A DNA stretch of 64,000 bases from Alentia gelatinosa (Eukaryota > Annelida > Polychaeta > Phyllodocida > Polynoidae), in assembly GCA_950022655.1 (NCBI GenBank), contig OX465583.1, forward strand, positions 29,973,360 to 30,037,359, read 5' to 3'. Below the pieces are notes generated by a model. The model saw only the letters and a program-made list of their open reading frames with translations, was not told where the DNA came from and did no database searches. Both the position numbers and the translations under genes were made by a program. Position 1 is the first letter of the stretch; each line of letters starts with the position of its first letter. This document shows positions 20,651 to 32,067 of the stretch, in pieces.

Positions 20651-22662
20651 ATTTTGTTCTGGTTAGTCCACTAGAACAAGTACCAGACTCCAACTGTGAG
20701 GTAAATAATAATATTTACACCCATGTAGCTGTTCGTGGTACCTTCTTTCTCCTAAAACATCACTTTCTAGCAGCACCTGTCTGCCTTCTGTCTGCCCTCG
20801 CTGCAGGAAATCCCCCATACTAGATATATAAAACGCACATATTCCACCATTCAATCAATCAGTATTCTCATCCATAAAAGTGTGCTTAGTCTATGTAAAA
20901 AGTCTTTTTTCATTATAAATTTCATCCTGGAGGGACGCTGTAGGTTCTGTGTAGTACCTATCTTTAAGTGGTTCCAATCTTTGTAGTCAGCTAAAAATGT
21001 ATTTATTGTAGGAGAAATCTCCTTTGATGTTCAGTTCCTTCTAGTAGTCATGCCCAAGCTGATGTCCTACTTTGCTCTAAGGAGGGCCAGATCCGGTGGT
21101 ATAGATCTACAAAAAAAGTGTTTCTCCAACGTCTTAAACATAGGAGGCTGTTGAGTGTGGCAGCTCACCTTGAAAAAAGCTGTAATTTAGGATTTTTTCA
21201 ATTCAAGCAGACAAATCATATACCAAACAAAGCTCAAAACCTCTTCTGTCAGAATCAGCTTCATTACGGGTCTCATTGTGTGTGATATTCATATAGTTTC
21301 GGTTTCCACGGCAAAGTTATTTAGGAAAAAAATCACCTCAAATTGACCATTTGTCATGGTAACTTTGTTGTTTTTGCAAATTTTCTCTCCATATTTGATA
21401 TGCATAAAGGTCTTAAGTAGTCGCATCTATTTTTGATATTCCAAAATGGAACGTTTGTGTTGCCATAGTCACTAAATTTTAGTTTGGAGAAAGGTCACAG
21501 TACTATATCCGTTAAGTGACATCAACAGCCATAAAAAAAGTCACTGAGGTGGTGCACCATAGCCTTAACTTTGGAAAGTGGCAAGTGCTGCAAATAATGA
21601 TAAATCACTCTATACACTTCACGTCTAAACATCTTCAAATATCTGTAGCACAAAATGAGTATCACTAAAGTTAGTATGGAGACGGCAAGCACAAGCCAGG
21701 TACCTGTAGATACCCGGGTACGCCTTACACCTGGTGCCTACCCCACTTACCCGTGGAAATCCTCCCCATACCCTAAACCCAACATCCTATCTGTCTGTAC
21801 ACCCAACCCATCCCACCCCGGCCTTGATCATTATACCTGCTACCTGACTGTGAATAATGGTGGCAGGCATCACCACATGTATATACTACCTACCGCGTCG
21901 TCCGTATGTGTGGACAAGTACGGGATTTATTCTACCTCTGAAAAGTAGTCCCTGTTTAAAGGCATCTAGGCTTTTCACCATGCCGCTTGACTGATAAGGA
22001 CTTGGCTTTCTTCACTCAGGAGATAGAGATGATGGATGTATGGAAATATCACAAGATTAGAAATGTTGTGATACTTTCCCGATAGGAACGTGAGGGAGGG
22101 GGATACTTTTACCAATCACCGTTGACAGATCTAAACCTTCAAATTGGATTCACTACTTTTTTTCAGACCATGGCAATAAAGTATAGAGTGTCGTTGATTA
22201 ATGAACTGCAAAAAAAGAATAAGATTTGTAAGGTGAATTTGATCATTGACAATATTTGTCTCACCACTGACGAATCTAAAGCTTGAAATACTATATGCCA
22301 GTTTGTTCTTCAGATCGTAAACATATATATACATTTGAATGCATCTATGGAATCAACATAAAACTTAAACTGAAAAAGGCAGAAGTACATATTTAAGGAA
22401 AACTTAATTATTTTATTGAAAATATATGAAGTGTGATATTACATCTTTGTTGCACTAATATTTAAATCATTTGTCAAATAATAAAGTCTTATAATCACTT
22501 TTGAGAAAAAAATAATCTCTTGTGTGTGGTCTTACTAATTTAGATAGATTCACATGTTATGCCATAATAACTGAAGGGCACCCATGATGAAAGCTGGACT
22601 TACTATATCCACACTGGAACTCTCTGGAGCAACTCCCTTCTTTGATTTGTAGTTCACTCTTA
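20651..22662. other. Non-coding segment, 2 kb
   Basis: No repeat or gene was firmly recognised. One 97-codon ATG frame (21655-21948) lies in a short C-rich patch and has no recognisable domain. Confidence 0.4.
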
Positions 22663-22780
22663 ATGGTAGGCGTTGAGCATGCGCATCAGTACGTCCTAAA
22701 TAACGCCGCTGAATGGCTGTGCTGATCACGTGACTCCTACGTCAGACGTCACGGTGGTGAAACTTGTTTGAAACGCGCAG
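22663..22780. promoter_or_regulatory. Promoter-like block (NRF1-, E-box- and CRE-like sites)
   Basis: GAGCATGCGCATC resembles an NRF1 site, TCACGTGAC is an extended E-box, and TACGTCA followed by GACGTCAC resembles paired CRE sites, all within about 90 bp of CpG-richer DNA. These words are typical of housekeeping promoters in animals. No exon was recognised on either side, so this is a candidate only. Confidence 0.3.
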
Positions 22781-22884
22781 CTTCAAAAGTTAACTTACGG
22801 ACTGTAACTCATGGGAATAGATCTCACATGTTGGCCGTACATACTTGCATACCAGAGGAGGACACTCAACTGGTTTATACGGGT

Positions 22885-23005
22885 TTGGAACTTCATGAGA
22901 AATTGTACAAGTGTCTGTGACTGCCTCCTTGCAGCTCCTTTGTTAACTACTTACGAGTATGCTTCGGGTATTGCCTGTGCTTGAAGTCCAATGCAAAGGA
23001 AACCT
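22885..23005 (+). repeat. Dispersed repeat family R3, copy 2
   Basis: AATTGTACAAGTGTCTGTGA, then TATTGCCTGTGCTTGAAGTC and CAATGCAAAGGAAACC, correspond in order to 13100-13215. The two copies are clearly diverged. Confidence 0.55.
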
Positions 23006-23162
23006 TGTAAAACAAGATTTAGCCTCATTCACAGCAATAAACTAGTGGATTGTACCTCCACACACACCATCAATCCCACGCCATGTCTGACCCTTACAAA
23101 TTTCCCAGGCTTTCTCAGTCGCGTAGCTATGGATTGGGGTTTACAACAGAATCATTGGAGGC

Positions 23163-23180
23163 GGGGGGGGGGGGGGGGGG
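23163..23180 (+). repeat. Poly-G tract, 18 nt
   Basis: Uninterrupted G run. Confidence 0.9.
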
Positions 23181-23294
23181 CTATCCAAGTATGGTTGTTA
23201 TTAAGTTGGGGGCAATCTGGTGTGGAAATTAGGGTCTAGGCCATTGACGGATTTACAATTACCTACCTTATATGAAAAGGCACGTTTTCTAGAG

Positions 23295-23450
23295 GAATTG
23301 TTTGAAGTACCACCACCTCATAGAGACGTAGTCAAGCAGACCATAGATATGAAGACTGAAATGCGATGAGAGTGAGATTCATGTGTAGAGAAAAACTGAA
23401 ACCTGTTTTTTGTACGTCCGTACTCAGATGTAGTTTTTTTTTCCGTAGAA
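23295..23450 (+). repeat. Dispersed repeat family R2, copy 2
   Basis: TTTGAAGTACCACCACCTCA, TAGAGACGTAGTCAAGCAGA, GATGAGAGTGAGATTCATGT and TTTTTTGTACGTCCGTACTC align in order with 15775-15925. Confidence 0.55.
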
Positions 23451-24214
23451 CCGAGTTTTACTGGAGTTGAAAATTCTCATCAGAATTGATATGTTGGAAC
23501 AAACTGAGAGAAGTTAAAAATAGGAGCCAGTAAATCTGAGATTTTATGAGTAAGCTTAGACTAATGCCCTAAATTGAAAAATAGCATTAAAAATAACATA
23601 AGAAATTGAAGGACACACACATCCAAAAAAAAGGCATTTCATAGGTTATAAAAATGCTGTAGTCCCATCAGTATCCATGTACTCACAGCACATATAGAAT
23701 TGTAAGATACAAAGTGACAGTGATACTCTATATATTCTGAGTATGTACCACAATTGAATCCTTACCCCCGACACACATCTTGTAAACTCGGCTCTCAAGC
23801 CCAAGGTGCTGTCCAAAATTCAGTTCAGTTCTAAATGTAGAGTGACTTAAAGGTTGAGAAAATACAGGGTGTGAATATTTAGCAATACGAGCCCCCAGTT
23901 GTACGCTGATGTTGACCTATGACCCCAGTCCTAAGTAAGTAACCTCAGCTACTGGCTCTAGTAAATGTCAGATGCCTAACACGCTGCTTAAGGCCTCTAT
24001 CAAGACTCGGCGTCAGGTATATGCATTCTTCATGGTATGTAAGCAGGGGTACATTTTATAGTCAGTATGATAGGACCTGACAACAGCTCAATATGGCCCA
24101 GGTTTTTTTTATAGTGAATACTAACATACCCACACGTTCCCAGGGATGGCACTTTTCTATGAGAATCCTTGTTTTCATTTCTATTTTATGAAATTATTTC
24201 TACTTTTTCTGGTT
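23451..24214. other. Non-coding segment, no recognised feature
   Basis: No feature is supported in these 760 bp. Confidence 0.45.
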
Positions 24215-24350
24215 TTACCCTCTCCACACAGCCTCAGTCCTATTCCATGGTCAACATTGATGTGTTTTCCATATTTTCTCAGTGTTACCGAGGAAGTTAA
24301 TTTCCATTTGTTTCCTGACCCCAACTATCAAACGTCACAGTTCACAAATG
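24215..24350 (+). repeat. Dispersed repeat family R1, copy 1
   Basis: CCATGGTCAACATTGATGTG, TTTTCCATATTTTCTCAGTG and TTTCCTGACCCCAACTATC match the 3' part of the R1 copies at 40.4, 41.2, 52.4 and 55.6 kb, in the same order. Confidence 0.6.
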
Positions 24351-24637
24351 AATAGGTTCTAGAGGCACATATGTTTTTTTATTTTCCAATTTACCCTTTA
24401 TGTCTTTCTCATTTACAGGAGTTTTTCTGTTAACATTAAAGGATGTGATATGTTTATGTTCTACTTAAGAGTAGAATATATCCCCCTGAAGGATAAGACA
24501 AATAAAATTGTATTTTTTCTGTTTTTGGTCAAAGCACGCTATTTCAAGTCGCTGATATGAAATAAAGTATTACAAATCTGATGAATGGGATGAAAAGGTA
24601 GCAATTTGTGTTGATGTACGATGCCCTTCTAATGTTA

Positions 24638-24678
24638 CCCGACTGTGATCAAATCCCGGCTAAATGCTGTCAGTCGGG
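24638..24678. repeat. 8-bp-arm inverted repeat
   Basis: CCCGACTG (24638-24645) and CAGTCGGG (24671-24678) with a 25-nt loop. Confidence 0.45.
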
Positions 24679-24929
24679 CAATAAGATCAGGCCGCTCAAG
24701 TGAGTACATAGAAAATAAATGTCCCCAGTTTTCACTAATCTGACGAATTCACCTGCCATGTATAGATCAGGGAGTATCAACAGATTGATGTCATTTCAGC
24801 TTTATCTCAAATGATTATCTTTGAAGTATAATATGGGATAACTTAAGATTAGTTCTTCATTGATTATTTATACAATTGGCAGTGTCCATAGATAGGTTTA
24901 TTTCATTATATCCCTCCAAGTCCTTTACA

Positions 24930-25165
24930 TAACAAGGGTCTGAAGAATATATACGGTCAGATGAAGAAACGCTAAAATTACCGCGAGCTGCATATATGAA
25001 GTGTAGGGTAGAATTCCTCAGAGTCTGATCCCCTCCTTCTTGCCTTGTCTTGGCGCTTGCCTCATTCAGTCAACATTTCACCTCTTTTTGTTGGCAGGGA
25101 AATTTACCAGATAATATGGCAGCATTGACTCTGCGTGTAGCACATGGTAATCGCTTTAGCCTCTG
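24930..25165 (+). repeat. Tandem duplication, copy 1
   Basis: GGTCTGAAGAATATATACGG, CAGATGAAGAAACGCT and TGCGTGTAGCACATGGTAAT are repeated at 25300-25525 with the same order, so the segment is duplicated with an offset of about 365 bp. Confidence 0.65.
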
Positions 25166-25289
25166 AGACTAGTAATAACCTACAATTACTGAAGTTGTAA
25201 AACGTAATGGTACGACTTCAAAGATAAATTAGAGAATTAGTAAGAGTATGGCAGTATCCCTTGGCAAGTATTTGTTACCTTAGGTCCGT

Positions 25290-25525
25290 TGCATATGCAA
25301 TACAGGGATCTGAAGAATATACACTCAGATGAAGAAATGCTGAATAATCCACATAGAGGCAGCTGAGCAGTGGCAACTGAGCAATGGATATCTTCCCCAT
25401 CATGCATATAAACATATAAACCTTGCCTCGTGTCAACACCTAACCCTTCTTTGGTGTCAGGTAAATTTTGTAGAAAGCACAACAGCATTACCTCTGTGTG
25501 TAGCACATGGTAATCTCTTTACCCT
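25290..25525 (+). repeat. Tandem duplication, copy 2
   Basis: GGATCTGAAGAATATACACT, CAGATGAAGAAATGCT and TGTGTGTAGCACATGGTAAT correspond to copy 1. The middle parts are diverged. Neither copy carries a conserved frame. Confidence 0.65.
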
Positions 25526-25574
25526 GTGAAACTCCACTGCAGAGTTTGTGGGAAATCTCTCTCATCTTCTCAAG

Positions 25575-25625
25575 AAAAGAAGGCTACAAGTCGCCCCAGG
25601 GGGACGCGAAACGTCAGCTTCCTGT
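25575..25625 (+). repeat. AAGAAGGCTAC...CGAAACGTC motif
   Basis: AAGAAGGCTACAAGTCGCCC followed by ACGCGAAACGTCAGCTTCC has the skeleton (GAAGAAGG, stem, CGAAACGTC) also seen on the minus strand at 63012-63042. It recalls the conserved strands of minimal hammerhead ribozymes reported in Penelope-like elements. Here the stem pairs poorly, so it is a weak candidate or a decayed copy. Confidence 0.3.
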
Positions 25626-25639
25626 GAAGGTTTCTTGTC

Positions 25640-27638
25640 AAGTCTGCTTATGATTGAAGAGATAAAACCAGGCAGATCGAGATCTTAAGTCAGGAAGCCA
25701 GGCGGAATAGTTTCCCACACAGACAGGATCCAGTGGGAACAAGGATGCTCGGTATGAGATGGTGTACATTAAAGGCATAGCTACACTCAGCTCATAGTGA
25801 AGCATTGTCACTCCACTCAACTAGCAACTCCTTTGATGGATTTTACTAAGCAGCTGTGTGGTTCCTGGCAGAATTCACTTTTGATATTTTTGTAACTGGA
25901 ATTGTTGATTGTAAAGACTATGATAGCAGCAAAGAGATATACATTAGATCAGTACAAATATAGATATTTATCCTATAATTAAAAAAAATTGCTAAAATGT
26001 TTAACGTTGGGCTGACACTGTCAAAGTCCCATGTATAGAAGAACAACATAAACACGAAAAATATACCTTAACTCAATTAAAACCGCATGCTATAAGAAGA
26101 GAGTTACAGGTGAATAATATAGATTATGATTGGATAAACAATAGAAAGAAGAAATAACATGCACATCAGAAGATGTTGCAGGGCTCTATGCATAATTAAT
26201 ATTCATGTCATAGATTCATTGACTTATTACAGGTAGAAATATCGAGTAATGGAAAATGAGTAATTTTATGGAATAATTCCACTGGAGCCTACTGAAAACA
26301 CGGTTTAAAGCCCAGTAGTTACTCCAGTATAAATGAAACAAACATTAAAAGCTATACTCAAGGATATAGCAGATGTTTGTCTGATAATCAGTGGTGCTGG
26401 TAAGAAGATACTAGCCATAACATATTTTGAGCGTGAGACACGCTGAGAAACGTTGCCTAGGTTATGGAGAGGTTATAGAGACTTTCCGCGTGCTGCAAAA
26501 ACTATCCCTTCACTATCTGCATGCCAGGTCTGGGACAATGGTAAGATGCGAAGGACCAGCTGTGTCTTGGTATCTCAGAGGAGTGCTCAACTGCCCTTGT
26601 CCAGTTACCACAGACCGAAATATTGGCGCTTGACATACCTAGACCTTCCAAAGGCAGTTGTAGAAGTAGCTGGTTTGTTGGTTGCCAACTGGCCTACAGC
26701 AAATGATGCAAAGACTGGGTAAACCCTAACATTTAGTGGTTTTTTTTCAATTATTTTATTGGGCACATTTCAACAATAGAGTTAGTTTTAAATTGTGGCC
26801 AGAACATTTCAGTTGGTCTCTCAATTTCTGTTACGCATCATAATCAGCGATTAAATATACTTGTATAAGAAAGCAATGATGAGATTAGAATATATGACAT
26901 AATTAAATAAAATAGTGTGAATTACCGGTTTCCTGCTCAAATCGGATCATAGTTCCAAACCAAAGGATGATCACTCAGCATTAAATAACATATACAAAAA
27001 GAAAAAGGAAAAAAAGGAAGAAGAATTACAAGACCATGGAGCTATCTAGGGTAATTTGTGGATATTTGGGAGTTGTTTGAGTTGTTTCTTATAAAAGGTT
27101 TCGACTGACTCTTCTTGAGGTTCTCTGAATGCGCGTTCCATAACATTCTACCTCTATATCACAGTGACTTTTTTTTTATAGAATTCCGTGTTAGCCTTTT
27201 TTCATTTTAAATAATAGTTGATTTTGCGACCGTAGGTTGTTATTTTGTTATAATGCTACTCTCATTCACCGATGACCATACCATTTATTCTTAATTTAAA
27301 CTGACATGGCACGACTATTACGCCATACTGTTTATAGTTGTGAGACACTGTGAGGAACTACATCTCGCAGCTTTGTTGATTTGTTAACCGGCGCACTCGC
27401 ACTTCTTGTGATTGTTTCTCTTCTGGTAGACGTAACGTTTTAGTTTATGACCCGACCGAATAACACCTAACACACACCTCCCTCTCAAAGCACAAACACT
27501 AGAAATAAAAACAAGCGCCCATGCAGGAGAAAGTGATGACTACAGCAGTTCTAAAACTAATGTTTGTGAGATTTTGGTCTTCGAGAAGGATCGGCTGATT
27601 CCTTACCTATTCTTCAAAGGTACCTGTCAGGACACAAA
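25640..27638. other. Non-coding segment, 2 kb
   Basis: No repeat or gene was recognised. The frames at 26427-26722 overlap each other and have no domain. Confidence 0.45.
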
Positions 27639-27799
27639 GGTGCCATCCATAAAACTGCGTATAACAGGTGAGGGAGGGTGGTTTCAAGATTGTTGAAATT
27701 CTGCGTAAATCACTTCTTTAATATATTTTGTACATTATGCAGATAGGGGTATGGATGGATATGTTTTAAGAAATATTGCGTTCATATTTCATGAAGGGC
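27639..27799. mobile_element. MITE of the GGGCCATCCATAAAGTACG type, copy C
   Basis: The left end GGTGCCATCCATAAAACTGC and the degraded right end TTCATATTTCATGAAGGGCT are inverted relatives. TGAGGGAGGGTGGTTTCAAG, AATTCTGCGTAAATC and ACTTCTTTAATATATTTTG keep the order seen in copies A and B. Confidence 0.6.
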
Positions 27800-28296
27800 T
27801 CAGTTATGTAACGTTTATCGTTATATGTTATTTCAAAAATGATTTTACGGGAATACTAGCTCTCTGCTTATTTCTCATTGGTCGTTAAAAGAAACCCCAT
27901 CATATCGGGTAACCAAAAGAAAAAGATTTCCCCTGTATTTTCTTTTCCATAATTCACTGGCCTTTAAACGCCAAAGAATTTCTCATAAGTGGTGACTTTA
28001 GGAAAGTGTAATTAAATTGATGTACTTAACTTAGTTAATAGCTGTTCACAGTGCACTGAGTGGGTTTGATAGGGTACCTCTTAGTTTAATACCAATGAAA
28101 TTGGCACTGCCAGTGGTATGAATCTTTTAAAACTTTCTTTAATGACACTCTCAGCCGTTACGCATTACCTTGAGAAAAACTGCCATCCAGAGCTTCTACA
28201 TATATAACTAACTTCTCTGACTCAGTGAACACCATTCATATATTATACATCGTCTGGTATAGCGTCTGGGCTGGGCGGTTTATGGTACATTTGGTT
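27800..28296. other. Non-coding segment, no recognised feature
   Basis: No feature is supported. Confidence 0.4.
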
Positions 28297-28361
28297 ATTG
28301 GTTCATTTTGTCAGCCAATTACGTCACGCGACATGGTAGGCCTAATCAGACTCTTTTATAA
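28297..28361 (+). promoter_or_regulatory. Candidate TATA/CCAAT/CRE core promoter
   Basis: An inverted CCAAT box (ATTGG, 28297), a forward CCAAT box (28315-28319), an ATF/CREB-like TTACGTCA (28319-28326) and TTTTATAAC (TATA-like, about 28354-28362) follow in the order and spacing of a pol II promoter. Transcription would start near 28385-28392 in a pyrimidine-rich stretch. The first ATGs downstream (28394 and 28401) open frames of only 5 and 12 codons. No gene was recognised; it could serve a non-coding RNA or a retroelement, or be chance. Confidence 0.3.
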
Positions 28362-28617
28362 CGCAACGAACCTTCATCCTCTCCTCTCACTCCATGCTCC
28401 ATGACTCTTAACCCTTTCAAGCCATCGGTTTATTCATGACAAACTTCACAAATGACAACTTGTCCCTCATGCTTGGTCCACGTCAAGACGACATGGCCAT
28501 ATGCCATGTTAGCGTACAGAACGTGTAGAATATGTTAGCCAAATCATTCCTATTTAGGTTCATATGCTATTTCTTAATTACTTTTTCTAAATGATTAGAA
28601 AGTTGTTCTTTTACCCA

Positions 28618-28800
28618 GTTGTATGCCTGGTGGCATCTTTTGTACCCTTCATGGGAATACCCACAGGTATCTTTCATCTCCTTCCTGGAAATCCCTCGAG
28701 ACATCTTTTCTCCCCTTCATGGGAATGCCTGAAGATATCTCCCCTCTCCTCTAGGAATAACTTTAGGCATCTTTCATTGTACTAATTCCAGGCATCAATC
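28618..28800 (+). repeat. 35-bp minisatellite, about five copies
   Basis: Unit of the form GGCATCTTTTCTCCCCTTCA plus TGGGAATGCCTGAAG. The same GGAATGCCTGAAGGCAT-like palindromic word recurs in another 35-bp array at 37727. Confidence 0.65.
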
Positions 28801-28879
28801 AGACTTAAACACATACAAAAATGTATAAACGAACTGATAGGGTTAATTCGGGTATCAAAATCCAGAAGACTTACTCCTT

Positions 28880-28965
28880 ACCTTTCACACATACACTGGG
28901 AACTGAACCCGCGACCTTTAGCATACAACCTAACTGGGCTTGCCCTCACTGCTAACCCCCCTCCA
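28880..28965 (-). mobile_element. Degraded tRNA-like SINE head
   Basis: On the minus strand, AGCAGTGAGGGCAAGCCCAG precedes GGTCGCGGGTTCAGTTCCC, which fits the A- and B-box order of a tRNA-derived sequence. No tail or second copy was found. Confidence 0.3.
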
Positions 28966-29304
28966 GGAGACTTAACCTTTAACCCTAGAGCCAGGATCCA
29001 TGGATCAGGGGCGTTAGTCGCCAGGGTAAGCAGGATCAAAAGCTTAGCCAGGGGGTATATAGCCGGGGTAGGAGGTCAGGGCCTCAGCCCTCATCCCCTG
29101 AGCTTACCCCTTCTGAGGATCCATAACAACTCACCAACATGCCAAAACAAATTAAAACTCTGTGTACGGGTGTCATATACAGCTGTTAGCTTTGATTAAA
29201 CAACCCGCGAGTTGACTTAGTTCTGGTTGGTACATCAGCTGTGCAGGAGGGGACCAGGGCACAGCGCCTCAGACCTTTGTGTAAGGAGTTCGCTCTCATG
29301 AACC

Positions 29305-29345
29305 CGAGATGCCAGTTTTCTGGTTATTTCAGGTTTGAAAATTGC
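29305..29345 (+). repeat. Dispersed repeat ACCAGTTTTCCGGTTATTTC, copy 2
   Basis: GATGCCAGTTTTCTGGTTAT followed by TTCAGGTTT matches 11716-11755. Confidence 0.5.
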
Positions 29346-29462
29346 TTTCAGGTGTACTATATTGGAACTGGCTTACTGTTTTCGTATATCAATAATTTTA
29401 CCGCGTATTCATCATGTACCTTAAAATGGCGACCTTTTATTAGCATCTATTGATGTCGATTG

Positions 29463-29504
29463 AATGGTCGTACGCCTTACGTCACAGTATGGAGTACGAC
29501 CATT
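29463..29504. repeat. 11-bp perfect inverted repeat
   Basis: AATGGTCGTAC (29463-29473) and GTACGACCATT (29494-29504) enclose a 20-nt loop containing TTACGTCACAG. It may be a small member or fragment of the foldback superfamily, but the loop core is not clearly shared. Confidence 0.55.
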
Positions 29505-29607
29505 AAACGATATGGGTAGGAGCGGGCGTAACACGTAGATATAAAATACTAAATTTTAACCAAATTACAGTGTTCATTTACTGGATGAACATCTAGTGGA
29601 CATAAGT

Positions 29608-29825
29608 GATGTTTCCGATCGTGTTTATTCATCAATACCAGCAGAGAGCTGTCTCAAATGGATGGACAGCTATGCGCTAAACACAAGACTATAACAGAGC
29701 AGCTCCCAACTCAGGGGCAATGAGTAGTTTTGAGCAGGTATGGTCTGTACGTCTGTGAGCAGCTCGACACAAACTTTGTATATAGACCTTGTATGATGCA
29801 GGGATCTCAGCTATTATGGGCACGG
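29608..29825 (+). pseudogene. Decayed upstream copy of the candidate exon at 30020
   Basis: GATGTTTCCGATCGTGTTTA, GGGGCAATGAGTAGTTTTGA, GAGCAGG, CGACACAAACTTTGT and GATCTCAGCTATTATGGG align in order with 30034-30256. In the frame that is open in the downstream copy this one has a stop after CTG in the GTACGTCTGTGAGCAG segment, and its donor-like end is changed. If the downstream copy is coding, this is a broken duplicate. If not, both are simply a non-coding duplication. Confidence 0.35.
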
Positions 29826-30019
29826 TTAGAGGAACTCTGGATATACTTTAGGAATTATCGCTGATTTCGTATAATATGAGAATTCATGGTTATAAAAGAG
29901 TCTTTGTGTTTACTTTTGTGTATAGTTCCGACTACTACTCGGAAGAGCACCCACTGCGTGGCGAGTGTTGTATGTCTTTAAAGTTCAGTAATAAAAAAAG
30001 CCAGCATTTGGATATTTCC

Positions 30020-30257
30020 CAGTGAGCTGCCAAGATGTTTTAGGCTATGTTTATGTTTCAAGAACGGAGATGGGCAGACCGGTATGCCGTAACACAGACA
30101 ACGCCTCTTACCCTCACAGAATAGCTTACTGTTATTATGTATCACAGAATAATGGGACAATGAGCAGTTGTGAGCAGGACGTCTCAGGTATGGCCCGCAC
30201 ATTACTGAGCACAAACTGGACACAAACTCTGTGTGATGCTGAGATCACAGTTATGTG
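30020..30257 (+). CDS. Candidate exon, cysteine-rich, unrecognised
   Basis: The segment is preceded by TTTCCCAG, an acceptor-like sequence, and followed by GTATGT, a good donor sequence, and is open throughout in one frame. The predicted peptide is Cys- and Asn/Thr-rich with N-glycosylation-type motifs (NGT, NWT), as in extracellular proteins, but no domain was recognised. The frame stays open to 30474, where GC-richness favours long frames. A diverged copy lies about 430 bp upstream. With no conservation check this may be chance. Confidence 0.25.
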
Positions 30258-30640
30258 GGGTATGTTACCCCCTCTTGAGGGGATCCTGAGTGGGGTGCAG
30301 TGCCACCGTGAGGGTGAGCACAGCTCCGGGGTGAATGGACGCCGGGGCGATCACGCAGATTCCGCTGGTTTCCCGCTTGTGGGGCCTTTCCGGTGCCAGT
30401 GCCTGCCCGGAACCAGCTGCACCGAGTTATGCACCCTGAAAAGCATTCCTGGAAATTATACGTGCGGCCAGTAGTCATCGACCCCTCTCCCCAACCCCCT
30501 GCAGCCATGGCAACGAGATGGGGCGGGGTGTGGAAGGCGGGGTCAGACTACCACCCTCTACCTCCACGGTTTCGCCTCCTGTACTCGTCCTGGGGTTCGA
30601 ACGTAGCGCCGTGTTTCCTTGGTTACCTCTGTGAATGATG
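30258..30640. other. GC-rich segment
   Basis: This stretch is clearly GC-richer than its surroundings and is open in several frames on both strands, as expected of composition. No exon is supported beyond the candidate to its left. Confidence 0.4.
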
Positions 30641-31513
30641 TCCAGGAGGTATGGCAAGGAGTGGAACTGTAAATGGAAAGAAGCCAGAGGTTCTAGGAAA
30701 TATTGAAATTATTATAGAACTGATTGTGCACCTGAATATTCATAAGATGATAAATGATGTAACATTCTAGAAGCTTTTGAAAAGAAGGCATGTGTTGTAG
30801 GAAATGTGGAAATTATAATAGAATTAAGAATCATTTGTGTATATAAATATATGATATGAAATATTTGTTTAAAAAACAGAAATTTCTATCATGTGAATCG
30901 GATATATTTCTCGCTTAGAAAAACTACGCATGTATACCGAGGAAAGCTTATATGTTAAAAGATGGGTTTGATGTGAAATAAAAAAGACTTGCTCAATTTA
31001 AATAAAACACACAAAAAAACAAACAATACAAATATATGATCCATTAACCATTTGATCATTTTCTAGTGGCACTTTTATTCATCTCCAGTGAATATAAATC
31101 AGAAATGTATCATCTCGTTATGTGTCCATACTTCAGGAAACCCTATCAAATTAATTCGTTTATAAGGGTCAGTTTTGCATCGATGATGGAATTACTGAAT
31201 AGTCTAGTAAACCACTCCTCATACCACCTAGACCGTTTTTTTCTTATAACTGAACATATCGACGAAAGTTTATAGAAGTGTGTGGGTATTTTGAATTGTG
31301 AAAGGAAGCAAAGCTATTTAAAATAGAAGTTTAAAAAGGAAATGGAAGAACGAGGTATTCGTTTGACGATACGGAACTTTATATTTCCCCCCAACTAACT
31401 ATTATGGTCTTCCATCGTCCCTGGTTAGCATTATAACGGCTTGCTACATATATAAAGAAACCCGGAGTCAGAACACCCTGGGCCGGGGGCCGGGTAGTGT
31501 GTGTGTGTAGGGA
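30641..31513. other. AT-rich non-coding segment
   Basis: No feature was recognised apart from a GT-rich run just before 31514. Confidence 0.45.
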
Positions 31514-31530
31514 GGGGGGGGGGGGGGGGG
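31514..31530 (+). repeat. Poly-G tract, 17 nt
   Basis: Uninterrupted G run after a GT-rich microsatellite, the same arrangement as at 2480 and 4033. Confidence 0.9.
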
Positions 31531-32048
31531 TTAAAGGGGCTAAAACAGGTCAGTTGTTAAAAAGTAAAAAAGGTGCAGGACTCAGCGAGAGAGCACAAGG
31601 TGTGGAGTCAGGGCTGTTTTGAGTCACATGGAGGGCGATGGTGGGAGGTAACATTTTTTCAATAGTTTTTTTTGTGTGTTTGAGGAATACGTTGTGACTA
31701 GTCAGCTGTTACGGCCGAGTCATCATCTCTGAAGGGGATATATATATGTGTGTGTGTGGGCCTAGAACTGGGTCTGCTAATAACTCAGCTGTTTCTGACG
31801 TTATCCTCCTCTGAAGTAGACAATACCTCAGCTTCGTCCGCGTCACAAATACCGCGGATATGTAAACAGCGGTCTGTGAATGCCAACGACAAAATTATTT
31901 TCAAAGGCAGCATTTCTCAATGTATACACCATTTAAACCAATAAATGAACGCAAATATGTTTATTGAACTATCCATGAATGCTATCTAAAGCTTGGCTGC
32001 AGAAGAGGAACAGTAGATTAGGAATCCATATATTCTGGGGATGGTGAT

Positions 32049-32067
32049 CCCCCCCCCCCCCCCCCCC
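32049..32067 (-). repeat. Poly-C tract, 19 nt
   Basis: Uninterrupted C run, the only one of the seven long tracts that has its G strand on the minus strand. Confidence 0.9.

Noticed and set aside
21655..21948. 97-codon ATG frame, Pro/Tyr/His-rich
   Set aside because: Isolated in a short C-rich patch with no domain; frames of this length are expected by chance in 64 kb.
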